Below, in pieces: positions 1 to 7,785 of a stretch of 20,208 nucleotides of DNA (the first letter of the stretch is position 1; each line of letters starts with the position of its first letter). The notes under the pieces are model-generated. The model ran no database searches. It saw only the letters and a list, made by a program, of their open reading frames with translations, and had not been told where the DNA came from. The position numbers and the translations under genes are program-made. This DNA is from Bacillota bacterium (GTDB lineage: Bacteria; Bacillota; Clostridia; Oscillospirales; Oscillospiraceae): the NCBI GenBank assembly GCA_023395775.1, contig JAEWYA010000115.1, positions 1-20,208 of the forward strand, in the 5' to 3' direction.

Positions 1-101
1 GCGCAAGCGGGACGGAAAAACTTTGCAGGTTCTTCCGCGGCGCGAGTGAGCACTCGGTTTTGGACAGACTGAGACTTGAAAAAAGCGAGCAAAAAAGCAA
101 C

Positions 102-130
102 TTGACAAATACCGGTGGGGGGTATATATA
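102..130 (+). promoter_or_regulatory. Sigma-A promoter of the copper operon
   Basis: The -35 TTGACA (102-107) and -10 TATATA (125-130) are separated by exactly 17 bases, which places transcription start near 137. The spacer contains the first CsoR-like operator, so a bound repressor would block RNA polymerase directly. The copA start lies about 50 bases downstream of the predicted start site. Seen directly in the sequence; not tested. Confidence 0.85.
109..125. promoter_or_regulatory. CsoR-like operator 1 (promoter spacer)
   Basis: ATACC (109-113) and GGTAT (121-125) form an inverted repeat around a G-rich 7-base centre. This is the pseudo-palindromic, G-tract form known for CsoR operators. 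It lies between the -35 and -10 elements of the copA promoter. The operon encodes a CsoR-family repressor, so autoregulation is the natural reading. Confidence 0.75.
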
Positions 131-142
131 TGAGAATATAAA

Positions 143-159
143 ATACCTAAGGAGGGTAT
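143..159. promoter_or_regulatory. CsoR-like operator 2 (early leader)
   Basis: A second ATACC-N7-GGTAT element (143-147 and 155-159) has the same half-sites and the same 7-base centre as operator 1. The centres are 34 bases apart, a little over three helical turns. This copy lies just after the predicted transcription start and before the copA ribosome site. Its purine-rich centre (AGGAG, 150-154) can also pair with CTCCT (161-165). Confidence 0.65.
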
Positions 160-185
160 TCTCCTAAACTTGAAGGGAGTCAATT

Positions 186-2423
186 ATGCGCGAGGAAGCT
201 TATGATATCAGCGGAATGCACTGTGCGGCTTGCAGCGCGTCCGTGGAACGGGTGACGCGGAGGTTGCCGGGCGTTGCCCGGAGCGAGGTGAATCTCACCA
301 CCGGGGTTTTGTCCATCGAATATGACGAGGGTCAAACCGGACAGTCGGACATTATCAAAAAGGTGGAGAAGGCGGGCTTTGGCTGCAAGCTCCGGACACA
401 GCGGCGGGAGGCGCCGCCCAGGGCGGAAGTGGATCAGGCGGAGCTGGAGCTGCGCCGGACGAAGCAAAACCTGATTGGCGCGGCGGTGACGACGGTGATT
501 TTACTTTACGTATCCATGGGGCAGATGCTGTCCGCGCCGCTGCCGCTGCCGAATATTTTATCCATGGCGACCCATCCGGTGAACTATGCCGTGACACAGC
601 TGATTTTGACCATCCCAGTGTTGTGGTTTGGGCGCAGCTACCTGATGGGAGGGCTGAAAGCCCTGTGGCACAGGAACCCCAACATGGATTCGCTGGTGGC
701 CATCGGCAGTTCCTGCTCATTTTTGTATTCGCTGGTCATGACCTATCTGATTACCGATGTTCCTCACCATGTCCATAATTTGTATTATGAGTCGGCGGCT
801 GTGGTGCTGACACTCATCATGGTGGGAAAATTTCTGGAGAGCCGGAATGTCCAGAAGACCAAAGGCGCCATCACAAAGCTGATGGACCTGCGCCCCGATG
901 TGGCAATTCTGGCGGAGTCCGGGACAGAGGTGCCCACCGCATCCCTGAAGGCCGGAGACCTGATTCTGATAAAGCCCGGGGCGAAAATCGCCGCCGACGG
1001 CGCCGTGACCAAAGGGGAGAGCAGCGTCAACGAGGCCATGCTCACCGGCGAGAGCCTGCCAGTGGAAAAGGGAACCGGCAGCACCGTCATCGGCGGCAGC
1101 ATCAACGGCGACGGGGTGCTGTATGTCTCTGTGACCCGAGTGGGGGAGGACTCCACTTTGTCCAAAATCATCAAGTTTGTGGAGGATGCCCAAGGGAAGA
1201 AAGCGCCCATCTCCCGCATTGCGGACAAGGTGGCGGGGGTATTTGTTCCCGTGGTTATGGCCATCGCCACGCTGGCTGCGGCCGTGTGGCTGATAGCGGG
1301 ATATGAATTCTCGTTCGCCCTGCGGATCTTCACCTCCGTGCTGGTAATTGCCTGTCCCTGCGCGCTGGGGCTGGCCACGCCCACTGCCATCATGGTTGGG
1401 ACCGGACTGGGAGCTTCCAACGGAATTTTGATCCGCAGCGGCGAGGCGCTGGAGATTACCCACAAGACCTCCGTGGTGGTGCTGGACAAGACCGGCACGG
1501 TCACCGAGGGAAAGCCCGCGGTAGCGGAGATTTTGCCGCTGGGCGTCCAGGAAAACGATTTATTGACCCTGGCGGCGGGTGTGGAATCTGTGTCTCAGCA
1601 TCCGCTGGCCTCTGCGATCGTGGAAGCGGCGAAGGCGCGGAAATTGCCGGCGGCGGACGCGCCGGAGAAATTTGAAAATCTGCCGGGCCGGGGACTGCGG
1701 GCTGAGGCGGGCGGTGGTACAGTCCTTGCGGGGAACCGGAGACTGATGGAGGAATCCGGCGTGGACCTGACGGCGATGGAGCGGGATGAGTCAAGGCTGG
1801 CTGGGCGGGGACAGACGCCCATGTACTTTGCAAGGGACGGAAAGCTGCTGGGTCTGATCTCGGTGGCGGACCAGGTGAAGGCCACCAGTGCGGGCGCCGT
1901 TTCCGCACTGAAGGCCCAGGATATTCGCACGGTACTTTTGACCGGGGACAATCAGGCTGCCGCCAATGCCATCGCCGCTCAGGTGGGAGTGGACGAGGTG
2001 GTGGCGGAGGTTCTGCCGGAGGAGAAGGCCGGAGTGATCCGGCAGCTGCAAAGCGAGGGGAAGATCGTTATGATGGTGGGCGACGGAATCAACGATGCCC
2101 CGGCCCTTGCCCAGGCGGATGTCGGCTGCGCCATCGGAAACGGCAGCGACATCGCCGTTGAGTCCGCTCAGGTGATTCTGATGCGGGGTGATCTGCGGGA
2201 CGTGGCCCGAGCCATCCGGCTCAGCCGCTTGACCATCCGGGACATCAAGCAGAATCTGTTCTGGGCTTTTTGCTACAACACCGTTGGAATCCCCATTGCT
2301 GCCGGGGCGCTGTTTCTGAGCTATGGACTGCTGCTGTCGCCTATGATTGCGGGAGCGGCCATGTCCCTGAGCTCGATCTGCGTGGTGACCAATGCGCTGC
2401 GGCTGGGCCGCAAGAAGCTGTGA
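186..2423 (+). CDS. copA: Copper-exporting P1B-type ATPase CopA
   Basis: The product pumps Cu(I) out of the cytoplasm at the cost of ATP. The 745-residue protein has one N-terminal heavy-metal-binding domain with GMHCAAC at residues 10-16. Membrane helices follow, with the CPC transport motif at 390-392. The phosphorylated aspartate is D434 in DKTGT, the nucleotide-domain HP is at 472-473, TGD is at 586-588 and GDGIND is at 632-637. The last two helices carry the YN and MSLSS signatures that mark the Cu(I) (P1B-1) subgroup. Length is usual for single-domain bacterial CopA. ATG at 186 follows GAAGGGAG (172-179) by six bases. It is the first gene of copA-csoR-copZ, with csoR 12 bases downstream. 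All catalytic residues are present. Confidence 0.97.
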   Translation: MREEAYDISGMHCAACSASVERVTRRLPGVARSEVNLTTGVLSIEYDEGQTGQSDIIKKVEKAGFGCKLRTQRREAPPRAEVDQAELELRRTKQNLIGAAVTTVILLYVSMGQMLSAPLPLPNILSMATHPVNYAVTQLILTIPVLWFGRSYLMGGLKALWHRNPNMDSLVAIGSSCSFLYSLVMTYLITDVPHHVHNLYYESAAVVLTLIMVGKFLESRNVQKTKGAITKLMDLRPDVAILAESGTEVPTASLKAGDLILIKPGAKIAADGAVTKGESSVNEAMLTGESLPVEKGTGSTVIGGSINGDGVLYVSVTRVGEDSTLSKIIKFVEDAQGKKAPISRIADKVAGVFVPVVMAIATLAAAVWLIAGYEFSFALRIFTSVLVIACPCALGLATPTAIMVGTGLGASNGILIRSGEALEITHKTSVVVLDKTGTVTEGKPAVAEILPLGVQENDLLTLAAGVESVSQHPLASAIVEAAKARKLPAADAPEKFENLPGRGLRAEAGGGTVLAGNRRLMEESGVDLTAMERDESRLAGRGQTPMYFARDGKLLGLISVADQVKATSAGAVSALKAQDIRTVLLTGDNQAAANAIAAQVGVDEVVAEVLPEEKAGVIRQLQSEGKIVMMVGDGINDAPALAQADVGCAIGNGSDIAVESAQVILMRGDLRDVARAIRLSRLTIRDIKQNLFWAFCYNTVGIPIAAGALFLSYGLLLSPMIAGAAMSLSSICVVTNALRLGRKKL

Positions 2424-2435
2424 GGAGGACAGAGC

Positions 2436-2762
2436 ATGGATGAGGAAAAATGCCCGGAGACCGGTGAAAAATGCGCCTGCTGCACCCGGCACAAGCATCG
2501 GGAACCGGCGGAGGCGGATGCGCTGCTCCGCCGTCTCAGCCGCATCGAGGGACAGGTGCGGGGTATCCGGGGCATGGTGGAAAAGGAGGCCTACTGCACC
2601 GATATTCTGACGCAGGTATCGGCGGTGCAGGCGGCGCTGAACGCCTTCTCCCGGGAACTGCTGGGAAACCATATCAAAACCTGCGTTGTTCAGGATATTC
2701 AGGCGGGGCGCACCGAGGTAGTGGACGATCTGCTGAATACGCTGCAAAAGTTGATGAAGTGA
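2436..2762 (+). CDS. csoR: CsoR-family copper-sensing repressor
   Basis: This 108-residue all-helical protein belongs to the CsoR/RcnR (DUF156) family: tetrameric repressors that leave DNA when Cu(I) binds. The family core is clear from about residue 29 (LLRRLSRIEGQVRGI) to the end. The copper-ligand triad is complete: C54, then H79 and C83 in an HxxxC pair. The N-terminal ~21 residues carry an extra cluster (C6, C13, C15, C16, H19, H21) that is not part of the core ligand set. The start follows a GAGGAGG ribosome site overlapping the end of copA. Two matching inverted repeats upstream of copA are the likely operators. The C-H-C ligands make a copper sensor more likely than RcnR (nickel/cobalt) or FrmR (formaldehyde) types. 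Confidence 0.93.
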   Translation: MDEEKCPETGEKCACCTRHKHREPAEADALLRRLSRIEGQVRGIRGMVEKEAYCTDILTQVSAVQAALNAFSRELLGNHIKTCVVQDIQAGRTEVVDDLLNTLQKLMK

Positions 2763-2813
2763 ACGGCCGGCTTTGGCGGGCCGTGAACAAATAAAACCGG
2801 AGGAAAACGAATT

Positions 2814-3008
2814 ATGAAGACGATTTTAGTACCAGACATGATGTGCGAAAACTGCGTCCGCCGTATCACGGACGCCCTGACCAAAGCAAACCTGAAATTT
2901 CAGGTTTCTCTGGAGAAGAAAGCCGTGGAGATCGACGGCTGCGACAACTGTGTGAAGACCGCCGTCGGCGAACTGGAGGACCTGGGCTTTACGCCGGAGG
3001 TCAGGTAA
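2814..3008 (+). CDS. copZ: CopZ-like copper chaperone with a second CxxC
   Basis: This 64-residue protein is a single heavy-metal-associated domain, expected to bind Cu(I) in the cytoplasm and pass it to CopA. MMCENC gives the canonical ligands C11 and C14. A second CDNC motif (C43, C46) sits in mid-domain, where ordinary CopZ proteins have no cysteines. GGAGG at 2800-2804 is the ribosome site. The gene is 51 bases after csoR and directly before the operon terminator. The HMA assignment and operon context are strong. The role of the second cysteine pair is unknown; extra metal binding or a disulfide are both possible. Confidence 0.87.
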   Translation: MKTILVPDMMCENCVRRITDALTKANLKFQVSLEKKAVEIDGCDNCVKTAVGELEDLGFTPEVR

Positions 3009-3022
3009 AACCGCTGCGGAAC

Positions 3023-3076
3023 AAAGGAAACAGGCGGGGCATCCCAATGGGGTGCCCCGCCTGTTTCCTTTTATAC
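3023..3076 (+). terminator. Terminator of the copA-csoR-copZ operon
   Basis: A perfect 19-bp stem (3023-3041 with 3053-3071) extends inward by four further pairs to a three-base loop. The descending arm ends in T-rich sequence (CCTTTTATACTTTTT). It begins 15 bases after the copZ stop codon. Confidence 0.93.
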
Positions 3077-3189
3077 TTTTTGTAATTTTTTTGTTACTAC
3101 TTAGCTTTGAAATATCTAAAAATATCCGGAAATTTTATGGCGTTTTTAAGCGAAAGTGGGGAGCTATTTCTTCTTAACACCGCATAAAC

Positions 3190-3218
3190 TTGACAAGAGT
3201 GGGAAAGTGAGGTATACT
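3190..3218 (+). promoter_or_regulatory. Sigma-A promoter of the G5/3D protein gene
   Basis: TTGACA (3190-3195), a 17-base spacer and TATACT (3213-3218) form a near-consensus promoter. Predicted start is near 3225, leaving a leader of about 115 bases. That leader has a small hairpin (GTAAC 3238-3242 with GTTAC 3248-3252). The rest of the 3086-3340 gap is AT-rich and shows no gene. Confidence 0.85.
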
Positions 3219-3340
3219 GATCCCAGTTTTTCATTCGGTAACAAGAAGTTACAAAATGTTTTTTATCAATTTTGGACGTGAATAAGCGTTTCCTGAATTG
3301 GGAAAACTTGGGGTGAAAACGATTCTCAGGAGGTATTGTT

Positions 3341-4378
3341 TTGAAACTGCAACTACTGTCCCGCGCGAAAAGCGCGGCGCGGCGGCTGATCCCGTTTGTC
3401 TGTGTGACGACGCTGGTTCTGACCGTCTGCTGGTTCACCACGGACCGGGCAGCCGCGCTCTATATCCTTACCAATGAGGACGATGCGACCATCGTTTTGG
3501 AGCAGGGCGCCGACGTGGCGGACTTTTCCTCTCAGATGGTATATATCGGTACGAACGCCAGCGGCTTCGAGCTGACTTTGGCTGCCGGACGGCCCGTGAC
3601 GGTGCTGTATGGCGGCGCATCCATCTCCACCACCTCCCGTCAGGAGACGGTCTCAGAGCTGCTGAACCGGGTTCATACCGTTCCCGGACCGCTGGATATG
3701 GTCGCCGTGGATCTGAAGGACACGGGGCTGACACTGACTGTGGCCTCCGATCTGACCTACTATGAGCGGGCGACGGAGAGCGCTCCCCATCAGACGGTGC
3801 TCGTGAACGATCCGGAGCTGGAGGCTGGGACGCAGAAGGTGGTCCAGACCGGCGCAGACGGCGTTCGCTCCGCTGTGTATGAGGTGACTTATTCCGGCGG
3901 TGAGCGGATCTCCCGCCAGCTGGTGTCCGAGGAGGACTCCACCGCCGTGGATGAGATCGTCCACGTGGGGACCGCGCCGGTGCCTGCCGCCGCAGCTCCC
4001 GACAATGGGGACCGGGTGGTGAATGTGGCGAAGAACGCCGACGGAAGCGGCACGTTGACCTTTGCCTCCGGCGCAGTACTGAACTTCGGTTCCGTCAAGT
4101 CCATGACTGCCACGGCTTATACCAAGGGCCACGGCGGCGCGGACAGCTATACCGCTACCGGTACCACGGTCCGGGTGGGCGTGGTGGCTGTCGACAGGCG
4201 GGTGATCCCGCTGGGGACGAAGCTTTATATTGTCTCCGCCGACGGCAAGGTGACATACGGCATGGCTGTGGCCGAGGATACCGGCGTAAGCGGCAACATC
4301 GTGGATCTATATTATGACACCTATCAGCAGTGTATTGAGTTTGGCCGTCGGGCGGCCACGGTGTACGTCCTGAACTGA
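3341..4378 (+). CDS. Membrane-anchored or secreted G5 and 3D domain wall protein
   Basis: This 345-residue protein resembles YabE/YocH-like cell-wall proteins. Residues 1-15 are basic and 16-34 form a hydrophobic signal or anchor segment. A ubiquitin-like DUF348-type region spans about 38-140, a G5-like domain about 141-211, then a Pro/Ala hinge. A C-terminal 3D domain occupies about 254-345, with the three conserved aspartates D275, D303 and D312. In this family the 3D fold is related to lytic transglycosylase domains, so a peptidoglycan-cleaving or -binding role is likely; I see no further catalytic proof. The start is TTG at 3341, six bases after a perfect AGGAGGT (3328-3334). The gene has its own promoter and terminator, so it is monocistronic. 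Confidence 0.88.
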   Translation: MKLQLLSRAKSAARRLIPFVCVTTLVLTVCWFTTDRAAALYILTNEDDATIVLEQGADVADFSSQMVYIGTNASGFELTLAAGRPVTVLYGGASISTTSRQETVSELLNRVHTVPGPLDMVAVDLKDTGLTLTVASDLTYYERATESAPHQTVLVNDPELEAGTQKVVQTGADGVRSAVYEVTYSGGERISRQLVSEEDSTAVDEIVHVGTAPVPAAAAPDNGDRVVNVAKNADGSGTLTFASGAVLNFGSVKSMTATAYTKGHGGADSYTATGTTVRVGVVAVDRRVIPLGTKLYIVSADGKVTYGMAVAEDTGVSGNIVDLYYDTYQQCIEFGRRAATVYVLN

Positions 4379-4398
4379 ACAGTAACCCAAAAATCTGA

Positions 4399-4440
4399 AG
4401 CGTCCATCCCACTGAATTTTCGGCGGGATGGACGCTTTTT
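4399..4440 (+). terminator. Terminator after the G5/3D gene
   Basis: A perfect 12-bp stem (4399-4410 with 4425-4436) has a 14-base loop and runs into TTTTT (4436-4440). It lies 20 bases after the stop codon. Confidence 0.92.
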
Positions 4441-4502
4441 GTGTGAAGCGTCGGAGGCATACGGTTGAAAAGTAACGGAAACTCATTTTTTTCGACAAAG
4501 AC

Positions 4503-4531
4503 TTCCAAAAAGTAAAAAGACGTGGTACAAT
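4503..4531 (+). promoter_or_regulatory. Extended -10 promoter of the deacetylase-bactofilin pair
   Basis: TGG directly before TACAAT (4526-4531) gives an extended -10 element. The -35 is weak (TTCCAA, 4503-4508, 17-base spacer), which is tolerated in extended -10 promoters. The leader to the chosen deacetylase start is about 145 bases. Confidence 0.55.
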
Positions 4532-4684
4532 AACCAAAAAAACAGCAATCGAATACCCGCTTTGACTGCTTTTCCGCCGTCAGTCGCAGTCATTTTTCAG
4601 AACAGAGAAAAATATAGTATGTAAATTCCCGGAGTGGCGGGGCCTGGTTTCAAAGGGTACCGCGGCGCGGGAGGGAGGGCCCGG

Positions 4685-5971
4685 ATGAAGCAATTGGCAC
4701 AGGGAGCTTTGGCTGACAGCGATTTATTGGATGAGCCGCCGTATGGGAAAACGGTGAACTTCCCCGGAGGGGTGAAACACCCGAAGGAGAGAAACGCCGA
4801 CGGAGCGGATTTCCGAATAGCGGACCTTGAAGCGGAAGATGCCGAAGCGGAGAATGGCGAGGCTGTAGAAACAGTCGCACAAAGTGAAAATTCCGTGACG
4901 GATTTGCAGACGGAGGATTCCGGGGATACGGAAAAATCCTTTGAAACGGAGAACGCCGAAAACATGGAAACAGCCGCAGAGGAGTGTTTGGCGGCGGCAA
5001 AGCAAGAGTCGTATTTCGGCAGCGTTAAGTTCTTTAAAAACATGATTCTGCTGGCGGTGGTGATCGCCATTGCCGTACCTACCGTACTGGCGGTCACATT
5101 CTGGCGGCAAGGCCGGGCGGCTGCGGCGGCGCTGGAGGGACAGAAGGCCGCGCTCAGCGATACTCTGGCGGACTTGCAGGTGCAGTATAACCAGATGGCC
5201 GCGGACAAGCAGGCCGAGGAGACCATTTGGGGCGGATCGGTTGCCAGTCAGGTGGTTAAGACCGAGCCGCTGGACTATCAGAAAATGTATCCAGATTTTT
5301 ACGTGAACACACCCGTGGGCGCGACGGCGCAGGACACCGGAACCATGTATCTCACCTTTGACGACGGCCCCTCCTCTAATACGCCGCTGCTGCTATCCAT
5401 TCTGCGGAGCAAGGACGTGAAGGCTACGTTCTTCGTGGTGGGCGGCGATACGGAGAAGCAGCGCCAGTGGATGCGGGATATTGTGGAGGACGGCAATACG
5501 CTGGGCATGCACAGCTATACCCATAATTATCATATGATCTACGCGTCTGTGGAAGCGTTCCTGGACGATTACTACAAATTGTTCACCAACATCAAGGAGG
5601 CTACCGGGCAGACGCCCACGATCTTCCGGTTCCCCGGGGGCAGCGTAAACAGCTACGATTACCCGGTGTATCGGGAGATTGTGGCGGAGATGCTGCGGCG
5701 GGGCTTCGTCTTCTACGACTGGAACCTGTCAAGTGGGGACGCTTCCTCCAATTACATGTCTCCCAAGCGGATTACGGCTAATATTCTGGATCACGCCCAG
5801 GAATCTTCAAGGGGAATCGTGCTGTTCCATGACGCACCCAGCAAGGACAGCACGGTGGAGGCCCTTGCCGGCGTGATCGACGGGTTGCGGGAACAGGGAT
5901 TTACCTTCGCCTCGCTTACCCGCGAAGTGCGGCCCATCCTGTTCAATTATACCGACTATCAGCCAGACTGA
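4685..5971 (+). CDS. Membrane-anchored polysaccharide deacetylase (NodB/CE4)
   Basis: The product is predicted to remove acetyl groups from peptidoglycan or another cell-surface glycan, using a metal-dependent CE4 domain outside the membrane. From the chosen start it has 428 residues: a strongly acidic cytoplasmic segment (~45-105), one membrane helix (~119-138), a short coiled-coil-like stretch (~143-180), and the NodB domain (~215-420). The CE4 motifs are intact: TFDDGP (D226, D227), HSYTH (H276, H280), RFPGG (R315), DWN (D345) and LFHD (H382). ATG at 4685 is preferred because GAGGGAGG (4671-4678) lies at normal spacing. A GTG 17 codons upstream (4634) has a poorer ribosome site and would add an Arg/Gly-rich head. 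No terminator separates it from the bactofilin gene. Confidence 0.9.
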   Translation: MKQLAQGALADSDLLDEPPYGKTVNFPGGVKHPKERNADGADFRIADLEAEDAEAENGEAVETVAQSENSVTDLQTEDSGDTEKSFETENAENMETAAEECLAAAKQESYFGSVKFFKNMILLAVVIAIAVPTVLAVTFWRQGRAAAAALEGQKAALSDTLADLQVQYNQMAADKQAEETIWGGSVASQVVKTEPLDYQKMYPDFYVNTPVGATAQDTGTMYLTFDDGPSSNTPLLLSILRSKDVKATFFVVGGDTEKQRQWMRDIVEDGNTLGMHSYTHNYHMIYASVEAFLDDYYKLFTNIKEATGQTPTIFRFPGGSVNSYDYPVYREIVAEMLRRGFVFYDWNLSSGDASSNYMSPKRITANILDHAQESSRGIVLFHDAPSKDSTVEALAGVIDGLREQGFTFASLTREVRPILFNYTDYQPD

Positions 5972-6068
5972 GCGAAAAAAAGACCGCGTCAAAGTGACAC
6001 CCGCTGAAAAGCGAAACAATATCTGCGGCCAGAGCGAAGCCAGAGTAGAGAAAGGATTTGGAGAACAG

Positions 6069-6773
6069 ATGAAAAAAGAAAACTTCAGCAAGGCCATGAA
6101 TGAGATGTTTGGAGTGGGCGGAGACGACAGGGCGGAGCCGCCCGCCGCAGAACCGGTCATGTCGGCCCCGTCGGAGCCTTATGTTTCTCAGGAGCCATAC
6201 ATGCCCGCGGATGTTCCAATTATCCCGGCTCCCGCGCCGGAACCCATTGCTCCGCCGGAGATGCCCGTGGAGCCCGTTCCTGATGACCCCTTTGCCTCCG
6301 CCGTGGCCTATACGCCCGCGCCCTCACCTACCTATAGCAGGACCATGCCCGTGCAAAAGACGATTCTGGCGGCGGGTACCACGTTTGTGGGCAATATGAC
6401 CGCTCAGGGTGACGTGGATATGGACTGCGATTTTCAGGGTGATATCCGGGCCAACGGCACCGTGACCATCCGGACCAAGCTGGCGGGCGATCTGAGCGCG
6501 AAGGTGGCGGAGCTGGTGTCCTGTGAGGTGCAGGGCGACGTTCACGCCGACGAGAGCGTACGGATCGACAGCAACTCCAAGGTGATCGGCAACATCACCG
6601 GTAAGGATCTGAACTGCGCCGGAAGCATTCAGGGCAACGTTCAGGTCAGCGGCCATGTGATGGTCAGCGGCAGCGCTTATATTGAGGGTGATCTGGAAGC
6701 CGCCAGCATCTCCATTGAAAACGGCGCGGGCATCAACGGCCAGATGCAGGTTCTTCCTCGCAAAGTCCAGTAA
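6069..6773 (+). CDS. Bactofilin with long Pro-rich N-terminal linker
   Basis: Bactofilins polymerise without nucleotide into membrane-associated filaments that position wall enzymes. This 234-residue protein has a short conserved N-terminal segment (1-17, containing NEMFGVGG), a Pro/Ala/Glu-rich linker (~20-92), and a beta-helical bactofilin core (~96-230). The core shows repeating G-D-V/I turns (GNMTAQGDV, GDIRANG, GNITGKD). ATG at 6069 follows TGGAG (6059-6063) at five bases; an in-frame GTG at 5994 lacks a comparable ribosome site. It follows the deacetylase after 97 bases with no visible terminator. This fits the known pairing of bactofilins with peptidoglycan enzymes. Confidence 0.9.
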   Translation: MKKENFSKAMNEMFGVGGDDRAEPPAAEPVMSAPSEPYVSQEPYMPADVPIIPAPAPEPIAPPEMPVEPVPDDPFASAVAYTPAPSPTYSRTMPVQKTILAAGTTFVGNMTAQGDVDMDCDFQGDIRANGTVTIRTKLAGDLSAKVAELVSCEVQGDVHADESVRIDSNSKVIGNITGKDLNCAGSIQGNVQVSGHVMVSGSAYIEGDLEAASISIENGAGINGQMQVLPRKVQ

Positions 6774-6786
6774 CGAAGAGCACACG

Positions 6787-6817
6787 ACAGGCTGGCGGTT
6801 TTCGCCAGCCTGTGTTT
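6787..6817 (+). terminator. Terminator after the bactofilin gene
   Basis: A perfect 11-bp GC-rich stem (6787-6797 with 6803-6813) has a five-base loop and a short tail (GTTTGT). The weak T-tract lowers confidence slightly. Confidence 0.8.
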
Positions 6818-6915
6818 GTCTGTGAAAATAACTGCCGGACCGGTTTCAAACCGCCACCTTGCAGCAATACTACCTATGAGTGCGGGCGGGCGCCCGCGGA
6901 AAGGCGGAGAATGCT

Positions 6916-7764
6916 TTGAATCTTTGCGATCTGAATGATTTACGGGACCTGCTGGGACGGCACGGTTTCCACTTTTCTAAATCCATGGGACAAAATTTTC
7001 TCATCGACCCTGCCGTACCCAGGGACATAGCGGACGCCTCCGGCGCTTCGGCGGAGTGGGGCGTGCTGGAGATCGGTCCCGGAGTGGGGCCGCTGACGGT
7101 GGAGTTGGCGCGCAGGGCCGGAAAGGTGGTTTCTGTGGAGCTGGACCGGTCGCTGCTGCCGGTACTGGGGGAGACGCTGGCGGAGTACCCTCACGCGGAG
7201 GTCGTATCCGGCGATGTGATGAAGCTGGACCTGGGCGGGCTGCTCCGGGAGAAATTCGGGGACAGGCCGGTAATGGCCTGTGCGAACCTGCCTTACAACA
7301 TCACCACGCCGGTGCTGACAAAATTCGTGGAGACAGAGGGAATCCGACAGTTTACCGTAATGATCCAGAGGGAGGTGGCCCAGCGGATCTGCGCCGCGCC
7401 GGGAAGCAGCGGGGGAAGCTCGTTTTCCCTGTTCTTGCAGTACTACATGGAGCCGGAATATCTGTTTCCGGTGACGCCGGAGAAATTCTACCCCGCGCCG
7501 AAGGTGACCTCCGCGGTGGTGCGGTGCATACGGCGGGAGAAGCCGCCGGTGGAAACAGAGGATGAAGAATTGCTGTTTCGGTTGATGCGTGGGGCCTTTG
7601 CCCTGCGGCGCAAAACGCTGGCGAACAGTCTGGCCTCCGCGCTGGGGCGGCCCAAGGAGGAGCTGCTGGCCGCCATTCGGGCGGCGGGACTGCCCGAGAC
7701 TGTCCGGGGGGAACAGCTCACGTTTGCGGACTTTGGGGCGCTGTGCGGGATTTTGAAAGACTGA
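6916..7764 (+). CDS. rsmA: 16S rRNA dimethyladenosine transferase RsmA (KsgA)
   Basis: The enzyme dimethylates two adjacent adenosines near the 3' end of 16S rRNA, using S-adenosylmethionine, during small-subunit maturation. Motifs, numbered from the chosen start (282 residues), are GQNFLI (25-30), the SAM-binding EIGPGVGPLT (52-61), the acidic ribose-binding VELD (74-77), GD (99-100) and catalytic NLPYNI (124-129). A C-terminal helical lobe follows. TTG at 6916 is chosen over GTG at 6880 because GGAG (6906-6909) is well placed and the resulting N-terminus (MNLCDLNDLRDLLGRHGF) looks typical of clostridial homologues. The skipped leader contains a GC hairpin around 6883-6897. Promoter not clear. 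A pronounced hairpin follows. Confidence 0.96.
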   Translation: MNLCDLNDLRDLLGRHGFHFSKSMGQNFLIDPAVPRDIADASGASAEWGVLEIGPGVGPLTVELARRAGKVVSVELDRSLLPVLGETLAEYPHAEVVSGDVMKLDLGGLLREKFGDRPVMACANLPYNITTPVLTKFVETEGIRQFTVMIQREVAQRICAAPGSSGGSSFSLFLQYYMEPEYLFPVTPEKFYPAPKVTSAVVRCIRREKPPVETEDEELLFRLMRGAFALRRKTLANSLASALGRPKEELLAAIRAAGLPETVRGEQLTFADFGALCGILKD

Positions 7765-7785
7765 TTAGCCGGCGCTCAGGCACCT

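Noticed and set aside
2..49. Possible C-terminus of an upstream gene (KRDGKTLQVLPRRE then TGA) overlapping a small hairpin CGAGT-GAGC-ACTCG (43-56).
   Set aside because: Only 16 codons are visible, another frame is also open, and the hairpin has a 5-bp stem with a poor T-tract. Not enough to call a gene or terminator.
3224..3340. c-di-AMP (ydaO-type) riboswitch ahead of the G5/3D gene, prompted by TTGGGGTGAAAAC near 3309-3320 and by the known link of that riboswitch with wall genes.
   Set aside because: The leader is only about 115 bases and lacks the other conserved blocks of that class; one matching segment is not sufficient.
4634..4684. Upstream GTG start for the deacetylase.
   Set aside because: It would add a Gly/Arg-rich 17-residue head with a poorer ribosome site, while ATG 4685 has a strong one at good spacing.
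6883..6897. GC hairpin before rsmA as a terminator or riboswitch.
   Set aside because: It has no T-tract and no recognisable riboswitch motifs; it may simply be GC-rich leader.
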